64,000 nt of DNA from Erythrobacter crassostreae (GTDB lineage Bacteria; Pseudomonadota; Alphaproteobacteria; Sphingomonadales; Sphingomonadaceae), in assembly GCF_019204045.1 (NCBI RefSeq), contig NZ_JAGSPC010000001.1:744001-808000 (forward strand), read 5' to 3'. The notes under the pieces are model-generated. The model did not search any database. It was not told where the DNA came from and worked only from the letters and a program-made list of their open reading frames with translations. The position numbers and the translations under genes were made by a program. Positions 35,103-43,992 of this stretch are shown one piece after another (the first letter of the stretch is position 1; every line of letters starts with the position of its first letter).

Positions 35103-35849
35103 ATGGAACTTCTTGCCAGCTATGGCGCCGCGCAGATCGCGGTGGCTGTCATCGCGACATTTGCCTCCGCTTTTATTCGCGGCATGGCCGGGTTTGGCAT
35201 GGCGATTGTTCTTGTGCCGATTCTGGCGCTGGCACTCACGCCGATTGAAGCTGTGCTGATCATCAATTTCCTCGCTCTGTTTATTGGATTGAGCGAACTC
35301 AGGATGTTCCTGAAACATGCCGAAAAGTCAGCTTGGATCATTGGCGGACTTGTTTTGATCACGACCGCACCGGGCCTGATGGTCCTAGCGGCCACGCCGC
35401 CTGATCTGGCACGCTTGCTGATCGCGCTGGTGGCTCTGTCTGCGTTTGGCCTGATCTTGTTGCCGACGCGTGAGGCTAAAATGCCGGGGCCTGCAACGAC
35501 TGTTTCTGCAGGTATCGTCAGCGGATTGCTGACAGGTTTTGCAGGTATGCCCGGACCGCCGGTCGTGCCTTATTACGTCGGACGAAAGATCGCTCGCGAG
35601 ATTGCCAAGGCATCCATGCTTGCGATCTTTACCGTCGCCGCATTTGCGGGACTGGTTTCAGGCTATGCGATTGGCGAACTTGAATGGCGATTGCTGTGGC
35701 TGGCGCTGCTGCTCTTCCCCGCCGTGCTGCTTGGCAACTGGCTCGGCAGCCTCGCCTTCGGCAAGGTTAGCGATACCGTCTGGCGTAGCTTTGTGGCGTT
35801 TGTGCTGGCGGCGGCGGCTTTGGCCGCTCTGTTCAAACTGCTTTACTGA
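35103..35849 (+). CDS. TauE/SafE-type membrane permease
   Basis: 248 residues with about eight membrane segments in two pseudo-repeats: the first includes SAFIRGMAGFGMAIVLVPILALALTPIEAVLI, the second includes VSAGIVSGLLTGFAGMPGPPVVPYYVGR. The G(M/F)xGxG...P pattern in both is typical of the TauE/SafE (DUF81) family, which exports sulfite or other organosulfur anions. Substrate unknown here; no sulfur genes adjoin. It starts 18 bases after thrS with weak RBS (GCGGGGC), likely in the same transcript. Confidence 0.9.
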   Translation: MELLASYGAAQIAVAVIATFASAFIRGMAGFGMAIVLVPILALALTPIEAVLIINFLALFIGLSELRMFLKHAEKSAWIIGGLVLITTAPGLMVLAATPPDLARLLIALVALSAFGLILLPTREAKMPGPATTVSAGIVSGLLTGFAGMPGPPVVPYYVGRKIAREIAKASMLAIFTVAAFAGLVSGYAIGELEWRLLWLALLLFPAVLLGNWLGSLAFGKVSDTVWRSFVAFVLAAAALAALFKLLY

Positions 35850-35853
35850 GCTG

Positions 35854-35988
35854 CTAAAACGGGAGCGGTTGACCGGCGAGGATCAGCGCCAATCCACAAG
35901 ACAAAACAATCGCGCCACGTACGATATCGAGCTGGCGTATGCGCGCAGCCTCGAAAGCGTTTCTTGAGATGGCGATTGCTTTGATCAT
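35854..35988 (-). CDS. Possible small membrane protein (44 aa)
   Basis: 44 codons from the ATG complementary to 35986-35988. The sequence has a basic amphipathic start (MIKAIAISRNAFEAARIRQLDI) and one hydrophobic span (GAIVLSCGLALILAG), a plausible small membrane protein. The RBS is weak, and a 6-bp hairpin TGCCGC/GCGGCA (35991-36006) lies directly upstream. It follows the agmatine deiminase gene on the same strand by 40 bases. Could equally be chance. Confidence 0.35.
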   Translation of the reverse strand: MIKAIAISRNAFEAARIRQLDIVRGAIVLSCGLALILAGQPLPF

Positions 35989-36028
35989 CGTGCCGCTTTC
36001 GCGGCAAAATCCTAACGAGACGTTAAGA

Positions 36029-37012
36029 CTATCGCTTCGCGCTGGGCATTTGTTGGCTGGCGCAATGAAAACCGCCTCCGCCGGCGAGCACAGCATCAGC
36101 GGGCAAACCAATGCAGTCGCGGTCGGGGAACAGCGCGGCAATTGCGGCAACACCGTCTTCGTCGTGAGGGGAGTCGAAGGTTGGAACCACAACCAAATGC
36201 GTGGTGATCGCGAAATTGACGTAACTTGCGGGCTCAATTGCACCATCGCGGGTGATCAAGCCGGGTGAGGGAATGCGAACAACCTCCACGCCGAACGCAT
36301 CTGCTCGCCGTGCAGCATAGGCATAAATCGCGGCATTGGGATCGTCGCCCGCCCTTGCTTCTGGAACCACCAACCGGTTTGGCCCGACAAAGCGCGCGAG
36401 ATTGTCGACATGGCCATCGGTGTGATCGTTGATCAGCCCTTCGCCAAGCCAGAGCACACGGTCAAAGCCGAGTGCTTGCTCTAGCTCCGCCTCGATTGTG
36501 TCGCGCGACATGGCGGGATTGCGGTTCGGACTGAGTAGGCACTGCTCCGTAGTTGCGACTAGGCCTGTTCCATCGCCATCGATCGCTCCACCTTCGAGGA
36601 TCATCGATGATGCGGTCATCGGCAACCCGGCATCACGGGCAAGCTCTGCTCCGATGCTCTCATCGCCGGGCATTTCATACTTGCCGCCCCAGCCATTGAA
36701 GCCGAAGCGCCGCGCCGAGCGCTGACCACCCTCGATCACGACCAGAGGACCGGTATCTCGTAACCAGACATCGCCGTAAACACGCTGATCGAGCGTCACT
36801 TTGCTGCTGACCAGTTTGCGCGCCTGCACTTCGTTCGCCTCGTCTCTGACAAGCAAGCGAACCCCTTGCCCGCTTGTCGCCACCGCGCTCGCAAAACCGG
36901 CAATCTGCTTCTGCGCAGCCTCAAGATAGCCGGGCCATTCATCGGCGAGATGCGGAAAGCCGATCCATAGCCAGTCCTGAGGTGCCCATTCGGGCGGCAT
37001 AAGGACGGCCAT
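36029..37012 (-). CDS. aguA: Agmatine deiminase / peptidyl-arginine-deiminase family protein
   Basis: 327 residues, near the family's 340-370. Agmatine deiminase converts agmatine to N-carbamoylputrescine plus ammonia. Motifs run in order: WLRDTGPLVV, FNGWGGKYEMPGDESIG, MILEGGAIDGDGTGLVATTEQCLL, NDHTDGHVDNLARF, and the catalytic Cys317 in AGGGGFHCASQQ near the C-terminus. The His, Asp and Glu partners of the guanidino-group-modifying fold are present. No N-carbamoylputrescine amidohydrolase gene is in the window, so the specificity is not confirmed by context. Confidence 0.87.
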   Translation of the reverse strand: MAVLMPPEWAPQDWLWIGFPHLADEWPGYLEAAQKQIAGFASAVATSGQGVRLLVRDEANEVQARKLVSSKVTLDQRVYGDVWLRDTGPLVVIEGGQRSARRFGFNGWGGKYEMPGDESIGAELARDAGLPMTASSMILEGGAIDGDGTGLVATTEQCLLSPNRNPAMSRDTIEAELEQALGFDRVLWLGEGLINDHTDGHVDNLARFVGPNRLVVPEARAGDDPNAAIYAYAARRADAFGVEVVRIPSPGLITRDGAIEPASYVNFAITTHLVVVPTFDSPHDEDGVAAIAALFPDRDCIGLPADAVLAGGGGFHCASQQMPSAKR

Positions 37013-37062
37013 AGATCGGCTCTCTGTACGTTTCTGTCGCGCTAGGTTCTTTTCAGTGCCGC

Positions 37063-38766
37063 TCAGCAGCCCTGATCGGAACTCGCACAGCTTTCATCGC
37101 GGGTGGCTTTGAATTCGTCACCCTCGTTCCAGTTCGGCCAGCTGGTGCTTGCCGCCATACTGCGTCCGATGCGGTAGAACAGTTGGAGGTCCGCCATCAC
37201 GCCTGACCAGTCCCACTCTTCGTTGAACTCGTCTTTCGGGCCGTGATACCGGTTTTCGGTGTAGTCCGCCGCCACGGCCGCACCGGCTTCGGTGCCGCCA
37301 TCGATCAAGTCTTCACCGCCATCAATGTACAGCATCGGAACGCCCTGTTTCGCGAAGGCGAAGTGGTCTGAACGGTAGTAATATCCGGCTTCCGGTTTCG
37401 GATTCGCTGTGGCCACGCGGCCATCGGCCTGAAGCGCGGCATTCATGAACCAGTCGAGCTGCGATTTGCCAGGGCCTACGACTGTTACGTCTTTGGCTGG
37501 GCCAGCAACCTGGAATGCATCCATGTTGATGCCGCCAACAGTCTGGTCGAGCGGGAAGACGGGATTCGAGGCGTAATAATACGCGCCGAGCAGGCCGGAT
37601 TCTTCGGCAGTGACCGCAAGGAACACGAGGCTGCGGCGCGGTGCGCCTGCTTTCGCATGCGCTTCGGCCAGAGCGACCAGAGCCGCGGTGCCGGTGGCGT
37701 TATCGACGGCTCCGTTGCAGATATCATCGCCATCAGGCGCTGCCGGACAGCGGCCCAGGTGGTCCCAATGCGCGGTGTGAATGACATATTCATCGGGCGC
37801 CTCGCTGCCCGGAAGTACGCCGATCACGTTCTGCGATTCGAATGTGCGAATGTCGTTTTCAAAGCTGGTCGAAGCGGTCATGCCGAGCTCGACAGCTTGG
37901 AAATCCTGGGTCTTTGCAGCGGCGGTCAGCTCGTCCAGATCCTGCCCGGCTGCGGCCAGCACTTCGCGGGCCACTTCTTTTTGCACCCAGCCATTCATGG
38001 TTGTGAATGTTGGAGCGTTGTCGCCGCGCTGGGGATATGCCTGCGCGCCTTGCCAGCTCGATTCGACCACGTTCCAGCCATAGCTTGCCGGTTCGGTATC
38101 GTGCACGATCAGCACGCCTGCTGCACCCTGACGCGCAGCTTCTTCGTATTTGTATGTCCAACGGCCATAAAACGTCATGGCTTTGCCATTGAATTTGCCG
38201 TCGAGGCCTTCGGTTTCCCAATCAGGATCGTTGACCAGCACGACAACGGTTTTGCCGGTTACATCGACACCTTCGTAATCGTTCCAGTCGCGCTCTGGTG
38301 CGTTGATGCCGTATCCGACGAAGACCATTTCGCTGTTTGCAAGCTGTGTCTGCGCGTCTTCACGGTAGGTCACTCCGACCCATTCGCTCGCAAAATCATA
38401 AACAAGATCGGTCTCACCATTGGTGATGGTGAGCGGCGCAAAATTCTTGCCGGTAATCTCGACGAGCGGAACTTCCTGTACCCAGCTGTCGCCATTGCCC
38501 GGCTGAAGGCCCGCAGCTTCAAAACGCTCGGTCAGAAGCGCAACGGTTTTTTCCTCGCCCGGTGTGCCCGGCATCCGGCCTTCAAACTCGTCGCTTGAAA
38601 GTGTGCGGGTGATGTCGATCATGGTGGCTTCGGAAAGCTCGCCTGCCTCAACCTCTGGAATGTCGAGATCGGAGGCAATTTCGCCGCCCATCACCATGCC
38701 ATCACATGCCGTCAGCGCAAGCGCGCCTGCGACAAGCCCGGTAAGACCGGTTATGCGTTTCATCAT
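37063..38766 (-). CDS. M28-family metallopeptidase lipoprotein with PA domain
   Basis: 567 residues from the ATG complementary to 38764-38766, with AGAGG upstream; the open frame to 39006 is spurious. A lipobox (GALALTAC) predicts lipid anchoring. A protease-associated insertion precedes the M28 core. The zinc-site motifs are HTAHWDHLG, GAVDNATG, AVTAEESGLLG, GINMDAF and YRSDHFAFA, giving all five usual ligands plus the catalytic Glu. It is an aminopeptidase-like peptidase in the envelope. It is divergent from glnE; a shared region of 75 bases lies between. Confidence 0.92.
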   Translation of the reverse strand: MMKRITGLTGLVAGALALTACDGMVMGGEIASDLDIPEVEAGELSEATMIDITRTLSSDEFEGRMPGTPGEEKTVALLTERFEAAGLQPGNGDSWVQEVPLVEITGKNFAPLTITNGETDLVYDFASEWVGVTYREDAQTQLANSEMVFVGYGINAPERDWNDYEGVDVTGKTVVVLVNDPDWETEGLDGKFNGKAMTFYGRWTYKYEEAARQGAAGVLIVHDTEPASYGWNVVESSWQGAQAYPQRGDNAPTFTTMNGWVQKEVAREVLAAAGQDLDELTAAAKTQDFQAVELGMTASTSFENDIRTFESQNVIGVLPGSEAPDEYVIHTAHWDHLGRCPAAPDGDDICNGAVDNATGTAALVALAEAHAKAGAPRRSLVFLAVTAEESGLLGAYYYASNPVFPLDQTVGGINMDAFQVAGPAKDVTVVGPGKSQLDWFMNAALQADGRVATANPKPEAGYYYRSDHFAFAKQGVPMLYIDGGEDLIDGGTEAGAAVAADYTENRYHGPKDEFNEEWDWSGVMADLQLFYRIGRSMAASTSWPNWNEGDEFKATRDESCASSDQGC

Positions 38767-38841
38767 CGGGGTAGTCCTCTCGTCCAAAATAGTCAGGCGC
38801 TTCTCTTGCAGAGCATCGGAGGCACTGCAAGAGAGGGGACG

Positions 38842-41604
38842 ATGAGCGCAGCTGAATATGCAGATTGGAATGGTGCCCTGAAACGGGCTGAGGCGCACGC
38901 GCCCTTTCTCGCGCGTGCGCTTGAAAGGCAGCCTGATTTGCGGGCGCTTTTGGCAGCAGGGAAAACCGATGCCGCGTTTGAGTGGGCTCGTATGCGCGGC
39001 ATCCATGAAGATGTCGGGACAGGTTTGCGGCGAGAGCGTTTGGCGCTGGCCACGACCGTGGCAATTGGCGATCTGGCTGGTGTATTCCCGCTGTCCAAAG
39101 TCGTCGGCGAGCTAAGCGGATTTGCGGATCGAGCACTAGACCGTGCGATCAGGACTGCGATGGATGACCGTGCGGGCAAAGGCGAACCTGACGGCTTTAT
39201 TGCGCTTGCTCTAGGGAAACAGGGTTCGGGGGAGCTCAATTACTCGTCCGACATTGATCCGATCTTGCTTTATGATCCGGCGACTTTGCGTCGGCTCGAC
39301 AGCGATGATCCAGGTGATGCAGCCCAGCGCTATGCTCGCCGCATCGTCACCTTGCTGAGTGAAAATACAGCGGAGGGATATGTTCTGCGCGTGGACTTGC
39401 GGCTCCGGCCCGCAAGCGAGATCAGCCCGATGGCGGTGCCGCTTGGTTCGGCGCAGTCGCACTATCAGGGCGCAGCGTTGGCATGGGAGCGGGCGGCATT
39501 TATTCGCGCGCGGGCCGCGGCGGGTGATATCGCGGCAGGTGAGCGTTTCCTTGAGAGGATCCGGCCATTCGTCTGGCGCAGCGCCCTGGATTTCGGCGCG
39601 ATTGAGGAAATTCGCGAACTCACACTGCGTATTCGCGAAAGCTATGATGGACCTGTTCTCCCCGGACCTGGCTTTGACGTAAAGCGCGGGCGTGGTGGTA
39701 TCCGCGAGATTGAATTCTTCGCGCAAACGCATCAATTGATCCATGGCGGCCGCGACCCGAGTTTGACCGTCAGAGGCACGCGCACAGCGCTCGACGCGCT
39801 GGCAGCGGCGGGCCGGATTGACTCGCAGCACACCCTGATCCTTGGCGAAGGGTATGACCGTTTGCGCACTATCGAGCACCGCTTGCAGATGGTGAATGAC
39901 CGCCAGACCCATTCACTGCCCGAAGGCGATGCTTTGGATAATGTTGCACTGCTCGACGGGCTTAAGGATGGCGCGGAATTGGTTGCCGAATTGACCGCAC
40001 TTTCCGAGCGTACGGGGCGCATTTATGAAGAACTGATCGGGCAGGCCGCCCCCGTTCAAATGCCGGTTCCGAAGCAATCGGAACTCGCCGTGCTGCTTGG
40101 AGCAAAAGGTTTTGCTGATCCAGAAGCACTGGCGCAGCGTATTGATGGCTGGCGCGATGGTCACTTTGCGTCATTGCGATCTGAGGCGGCGATTGATGCG
40201 TTTGACCGTCTGCTGCCCGCATTGCTTGATGCGATTGCAGCGAGCGATGATCCTGACCTCGCGATCACGCGCTGGGAAGGCATATTGGAACGCGCGCCGT
40301 CTGCGATCACTCTGTTCCGCTTGTTAGCCGCCGAGCCCGCCGTGTTGGACAGATTGGTCGCCACATTGACGCTAACCCGTACATTGTCGGATGAACTCGC
40401 AAGGCGCCCCGAATTGCTCGACACGCTGCTCGATCAAAGGGCACTGGAACTGCCTGGCCCGGTAGAAGACGTTGTGGCGAGCATTGAGCGCGCCGCTATC
40501 CGCCCCGATTATGAAGCCAGCCTCGATGCTATCCGTTCAGTGACAGGGGACATCCGCTTTGCACTGGGTGTTCAGTTGATCGAAGGAATGACCGATCCGC
40601 TTGAGGTTGCGCGTGCTTTGTCGCGCACTGCGGAAGCTGGATTGCAGGTCGCGATGCGCGAGGCGGAGGCTGAGTTTGCTCGCACGCATGGGCGGATTGA
40701 GGACAGTGAATTGCTGGTCCTTGGCCTAGGCAGATTGGGTGGCGGCGCTCTCACCCATGCGTCTGACCTTGACATTGTTTATCTGTTCACTGGCGATTTC
40801 ACAGCGGAGTCTGATGGACCGCGTCCGCTCGGTGCGACGCATTACTTTAACCGGTTGGCTGGCCGTGTCACCGCGGCGCTTTCAGTGCCGACAGCGCAGG
40901 GCGCGCTTTATGAAGTCGACACGCGATTGCGGCCGCAGGGCGCGCAAGGCCCGCTTGCAGTCAGCTGCGACGCATTCGCCAAATATCAGCGCGAAACAGC
41001 ATGGACTTGGGAGCATATGGCGCTGGCACGTGCACGCGTGCTGACTGGATCGGCTGCCGCTCGCGCGGATCTCGAGGGGCTTCTTGAAGAGGTCCTGCAA
41101 AGCAAGCGTGATCACGCACAGCTGTACGAAGCCGTCCGTTCAATGCGATCCGAAATGGCGAAGCATAAACATCCGCGCGGGCCGTTAGATGTGAAGCTGC
41201 GGCGCGGCGGCTTGGTCGATCTAGAATTTGCGGTGCACTACCTGCAATTGAAAGGGCGGATGAAGGATGGCTCTGTACTGGTCGATCCACATCCGGACGC
41301 GTTCGATCCCGATCTTGGTACCGCTGTAAGCGCTTTGATCGCTGCTGATCTATTGCCCGCTGAAATTGGCTCTGCGCATGACGTAATGACGCGGGCGCTG
41401 GTTGCAGGCCGCTTGCTCGCTCCTGACACTTTTGAGCCCCCCCGCAGCGCGGCAAAGGCCCTAGCCTTGGCATGCGGCGAGGAAAGTTTTGCTGATTTGC
41501 TGAGCGCTCTGGATGCAGCGCGGCAGGAGGTGGCAAAGGTTTGGAACGCGATCTTCGGTGAAGCGCTATCTCTCGAAGATGTTAGTAATGATGGAATGGA
41601 GTGA
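38842..41604 (+). CDS. glnE: Bifunctional glutamine synthetase adenylyltransferase/deadenylase
   Basis: 920 residues from the ATG at 38842 with GAGAGGGG upstream. GlnE adenylylates and deadenylylates GlnA in response to PII. Two nucleotidyltransferase domains are seen: the N-terminal deadenylase (ALGKQGSGELNYSSDIDPILLY, with AEGYVLRVDLRLRPASEISPMAV) and the C-terminal adenylylase (LGLGRLGGGALTHASDLDIVYLF, YEVDTRLRPQGAQGPLAVS). Each is followed by a helical PII-uridylyltransferase-like region (RGGIREIEFFAQTHQLIHG; RGGLVDLEFAVHYLQL). Neighbouring bcp follows with 3 bases of spacing. Confidence 0.96.
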   Translation: MSAAEYADWNGALKRAEAHAPFLARALERQPDLRALLAAGKTDAAFEWARMRGIHEDVGTGLRRERLALATTVAIGDLAGVFPLSKVVGELSGFADRALDRAIRTAMDDRAGKGEPDGFIALALGKQGSGELNYSSDIDPILLYDPATLRRLDSDDPGDAAQRYARRIVTLLSENTAEGYVLRVDLRLRPASEISPMAVPLGSAQSHYQGAALAWERAAFIRARAAAGDIAAGERFLERIRPFVWRSALDFGAIEEIRELTLRIRESYDGPVLPGPGFDVKRGRGGIREIEFFAQTHQLIHGGRDPSLTVRGTRTALDALAAAGRIDSQHTLILGEGYDRLRTIEHRLQMVNDRQTHSLPEGDALDNVALLDGLKDGAELVAELTALSERTGRIYEELIGQAAPVQMPVPKQSELAVLLGAKGFADPEALAQRIDGWRDGHFASLRSEAAIDAFDRLLPALLDAIAASDDPDLAITRWEGILERAPSAITLFRLLAAEPAVLDRLVATLTLTRTLSDELARRPELLDTLLDQRALELPGPVEDVVASIERAAIRPDYEASLDAIRSVTGDIRFALGVQLIEGMTDPLEVARALSRTAEAGLQVAMREAEAEFARTHGRIEDSELLVLGLGRLGGGALTHASDLDIVYLFTGDFTAESDGPRPLGATHYFNRLAGRVTAALSVPTAQGALYEVDTRLRPQGAQGPLAVSCDAFAKYQRETAWTWEHMALARARVLTGSAAARADLEGLLEEVLQSKRDHAQLYEAVRSMRSEMAKHKHPRGPLDVKLRRGGLVDLEFAVHYLQLKGRMKDGSVLVDPHPDAFDPDLGTAVSALIAADLLPAEIGSAHDVMTRALVAGRLLAPDTFEPPRSAAKALALACGEESFADLLSALDAARQEVAKVWNAIFGEALSLEDVSNDGME

Positions 41605-41607
41605 AGT

Positions 41608-42081
41608 ATGAGTGATTTTCCCGCAGTCGGCGATGTGATGCCTGATATCGAAATGGGCACACCAGAAGGCGGCACCGTCAAAGCGTCCGATTTCAAGGGC
41701 AAGAAGCTGGTTGTGTTCTTCTATCCTAAGGACAACACGCCGGGCTGCACAACTGAAGCGAAAGACTTCACCGCTCTTAGAGCTGCCTTTGACGCGGCGG
41801 GCACCGAGTTGCTTGGCGTGAGCAAGGACAGCGCGAAAAAGCATCAGAATTTTATCGCTAAGCACGAACTGACAACGCCGCTGGCAACCGACACTGAGGA
41901 AGGCGGATTGTCAGACACGCTCGGCATCTGGACCGAGAAACAGATGTACGGGAAAACTTATATGGGCATGGTTCGCTCTACCTATCTGGTCGATGCTGAC
42001 GGCATTATCACGCAAGTGTGGAACAAGGTGAAAGTCAAAGGCCACGCCGATGAAGTGCTGGCGGCTGCAAAGGCGCTCTGA
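41608..42081 (+). CDS. bcp: Thioredoxin-dependent peroxiredoxin, BCP type
   Basis: 157 residues. It reduces peroxides using thioredoxin. The peroxidatic Cys47 is in YPKDNTPGCTTEA, with the Thr and Arg of the active site (PxxxTxxC; MVRSTYLVD). The resolving Cys that in E. coli Bcp lies five residues on is absent (Lys52), and I see no other Cys, so this is a 1-Cys form. The start follows glnE by 3 bases; GGAGTG at the end of glnE acts as RBS. Confidence 0.94.
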   Translation: MSDFPAVGDVMPDIEMGTPEGGTVKASDFKGKKLVVFFYPKDNTPGCTTEAKDFTALRAAFDAAGTELLGVSKDSAKKHQNFIAKHELTTPLATDTEEGGLSDTLGIWTEKQMYGKTYMGMVRSTYLVDADGIITQVWNKVKVKGHADEVLAAAKAL

Positions 42082-42089
42082 CCCTAGCG

Positions 42090-42881
42090 ATGCAAAGCCT
42101 GTCTTCCGCAATTCACGCAGCATTGATGACTGCCGAACCGCGCGCCAAGTGTTTCGCAACCCGTGATGTCGCGCGCCGCTGGCGGCGCGGCGAGTTGTCT
42201 TGGCAGTTTGACGTCACGATGCCGGAATACCCTGCTCGCCCGGACGAGCCTGAGCTGCTTGCCCCAAACAAAATGCCAAAGCGCGGCAAGTTTGGTTCCG
42301 AGCGAGCACGGATCGCCTTGTGGCATTCGCTGGCGCATATCGAATTTGTCGCGATTGATTTGGCGCTGGATATGGCGGGCCGGTTTGGCGAACAAATGGG
42401 TGACGAGTTCGTTTCTGACTTCCTCTATGTCGCTGCCGACGAAGCGATGCATTTCGCGTTGCTTGACAGAAAGCTGAAAAGTCTCGGCAACCATTATGGC
42501 GCATTGCCTGCTCACGGAGGGTTGTGGGAGGCGGCGCATACCACCCGGCATGACGTCGCGGCCCGGCTGGCGATCGTACCGATGGTACTCGAGGCGCGCG
42601 GACTTGACGTCACGCCAGCGACGCTTGATCGGGTGCGCGCAGCTGGCGATGAACACGGTGCGAGAATTTTGGCACGCATTCTTGACGATGAAATTCGCCA
42701 CGTCGGATTCGGTACCAAACACTTTATGCGATTTGCTGAAACCCTAGGGAATCCGCCAGAATCGATGTGGAAAACCCTCGTTCAGCGATACTTTAGAGGC
42801 GCCGTTAAGCCGCCATTCAACGACTCAGCCCGTCTTGCAGCCGGTTTATCGCGCGAATTCTACGCCGACATTGCTCTTTAA
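42090..42881 (+). CDS. DUF455 ferritin-like protein
   Basis: 263 residues. A diiron ferritin-like arrangement is visible: HIEFVAIDLALD, AADEAMHFALLDRKL, PMVLEARGLDVTP and DDEIRHVGFGTKHF supply E/H pairs (E, ExxH, E, ExxH) that would bind two metals. The family (PF04305) has no firmly established reaction; relatives of the same fold include hydroxylases such as MiaE. It starts 8 bases after bcp, so the row glnE-bcp-DUF455 is probably one transcript. A redox function beside a peroxiredoxin is plausible. Confidence 0.88.
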   Translation: MQSLSSAIHAALMTAEPRAKCFATRDVARRWRRGELSWQFDVTMPEYPARPDEPELLAPNKMPKRGKFGSERARIALWHSLAHIEFVAIDLALDMAGRFGEQMGDEFVSDFLYVAADEAMHFALLDRKLKSLGNHYGALPAHGGLWEAAHTTRHDVAARLAIVPMVLEARGLDVTPATLDRVRAAGDEHGARILARILDDEIRHVGFGTKHFMRFAETLGNPPESMWKTLVQRYFRGAVKPPFNDSARLAAGLSREFYADIAL

Positions 42882-42922
42882 GATTTACGGCCGATAACAA
42901 TTTTCAAGGCGAAGACGCACCT

Positions 42923-43045
42923 ATGCTGACTCGTGATTATGCAACGCATGAATATCCGATCAGTGCCAAGGGGTCGGCTATTTTTTCGTTACAACGTATT
43001 CAAAAGGCGGGGCAAACCTCGCAAGCAAGGGTCGGGTCGCAATGA
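42923..43045 (+). CDS. Possible upstream ORF coupled to the M23 peptidase (40 aa)
   Basis: An ATG at 42923 with AAGGCGAAG upstream opens a 40-codon frame whose TGA (43043-43045) overlaps the ATG of the M23 gene (ATGA). The product (starting MLTRDYATHEYPISAKG) has no recognisable feature. The overlap and the RBS make translational coupling possible; short length makes chance likely too. Confidence 0.35.
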   Translation: MLTRDYATHEYPISAKGSAIFSLQRIQKAGQTSQARVGSQ

Positions 43046-43764
43046 AGTTTCTTTTCAGCGGAAAGATGGTGAAAGTCGTTAGCGCAACAGCGGCTGCTGC
43101 TGCGCTTGTCGCGACTGCTCCGGCCTCGGCTAGTAATGCCGCAAATACGGCGAACACCAATAACACCGCTGCCGCCGACATCACTCAACCGATCGAAGAA
43201 GCGAAATCTGAAAGTCTGAAATCAGGTGATCCGCGCTTCCGTCAGCTGTTTGCCAGCTGGACTGCGCTTGATGAAAAAGGGCCCGGCGCCCCTGTTACTC
43301 AGCAACCTGTTGTTTCCGTCCCATCACGCAGCCCGCTTGCCGGTGCTAAGCTGACCAGTGGTTACGGCATGCGCAACCATCCGGTGCTGCGCCGCCGCGC
43401 GCGTCACAAAGGCGTCGATCTGGCAGCTCCGACCGGTACGCCGATTTATGCAACTGCCGATGGTATTATTGAGCGCGCAGACTGGTTCTCCAGCTATGGC
43501 CTCTACATCAGCATCGATCACGGTTCCGATCTTGAAACCCGTTATGCCCATATGTCACGTTTGGCTGTTGCCGCCGGTGATGCAGTCCGCAAAGGCGATG
43601 TGATCGGCTATGTCGGCTCAACCGGCCGCTCAACCGGCCCGCACCTTCATTATGAAGTTCGCGTTGATGGGGTTGCGGTCAATCCAATTCCTTATATGAT
43701 AGAGCCTGAAACGCAGGTTGCAGCGTCTGAACAGACGAAGCTGACCGGTCGCGGCGGCCAGTAA
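43042..43764 (+). CDS. M23-family (LytM-type) metallopeptidase, exported
   Basis: 240 residues. An N-terminal signal peptide of about 30 residues (hydrophobic VSATAAAAALVATAPASAS) is followed by an Asn/Thr-rich linker. The LytM core runs from about 105: LTSGYGMRNHPVLRRRARHKGVDLAAPTGTPIYA supplies His and Asp ligands (HxGVD), and GRSTGPHLHYEVRVDG supplies the HxH motif. All zinc ligands are present, so endopeptidase activity on cell wall peptides is expected. A terminator follows at 43825. The overlapping short ORF upstream may affect initiation. Confidence 0.93.
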   Translation: MKFLFSGKMVKVVSATAAAAALVATAPASASNAANTANTNNTAAADITQPIEEAKSESLKSGDPRFRQLFASWTALDEKGPGAPVTQQPVVSVPSRSPLAGAKLTSGYGMRNHPVLRRRARHKGVDLAAPTGTPIYATADGIIERADWFSSYGLYISIDHGSDLETRYAHMSRLAVAAGDAVRKGDVIGYVGSTGRSTGPHLHYEVRVDGVAVNPIPYMIEPETQVAASEQTKLTGRGGQ

Positions 43765-43824
43765 GCCGATAAGAGATAGCTCGCTGAAAAGCGGGTTCGG
43801 ACATTGGAGAGGGTGTCCGAGTAT

Positions 43825-43853
43825 AGGCGGCGGGTTTACCCGCCGCCTTTTTT
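43825..43853 (+). terminator. Rho-independent terminator
   Basis: A perfect stem GGCGGCGGGT / ACCCGCCGCC (43826-43835, 43838-43847) with a TT loop and six T residues (43848-43853). It ends the M23 peptidase transcript. Confidence 0.93.
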
Positions 43854-43992
43854 GTGTGCGCTGTGTTCGCGGCTACCTCCGCGCCTTCGAAGTCCCGATT
43901 TCGCTTGAGTGCGGCTCTCCCGCCGTTAGGTTTCATTTTGAGAGTGAATCGCGTGTGCCCTTGATAGGGTCTGCGCAAGGGAGAGAGAATAT

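Noticed and set aside
38865-39239. Long minus-strand ORFs opposite the 5' part of glnE
   Set aside because: Antisense shadows of a GC-rich gene with unambiguous GlnE coding.
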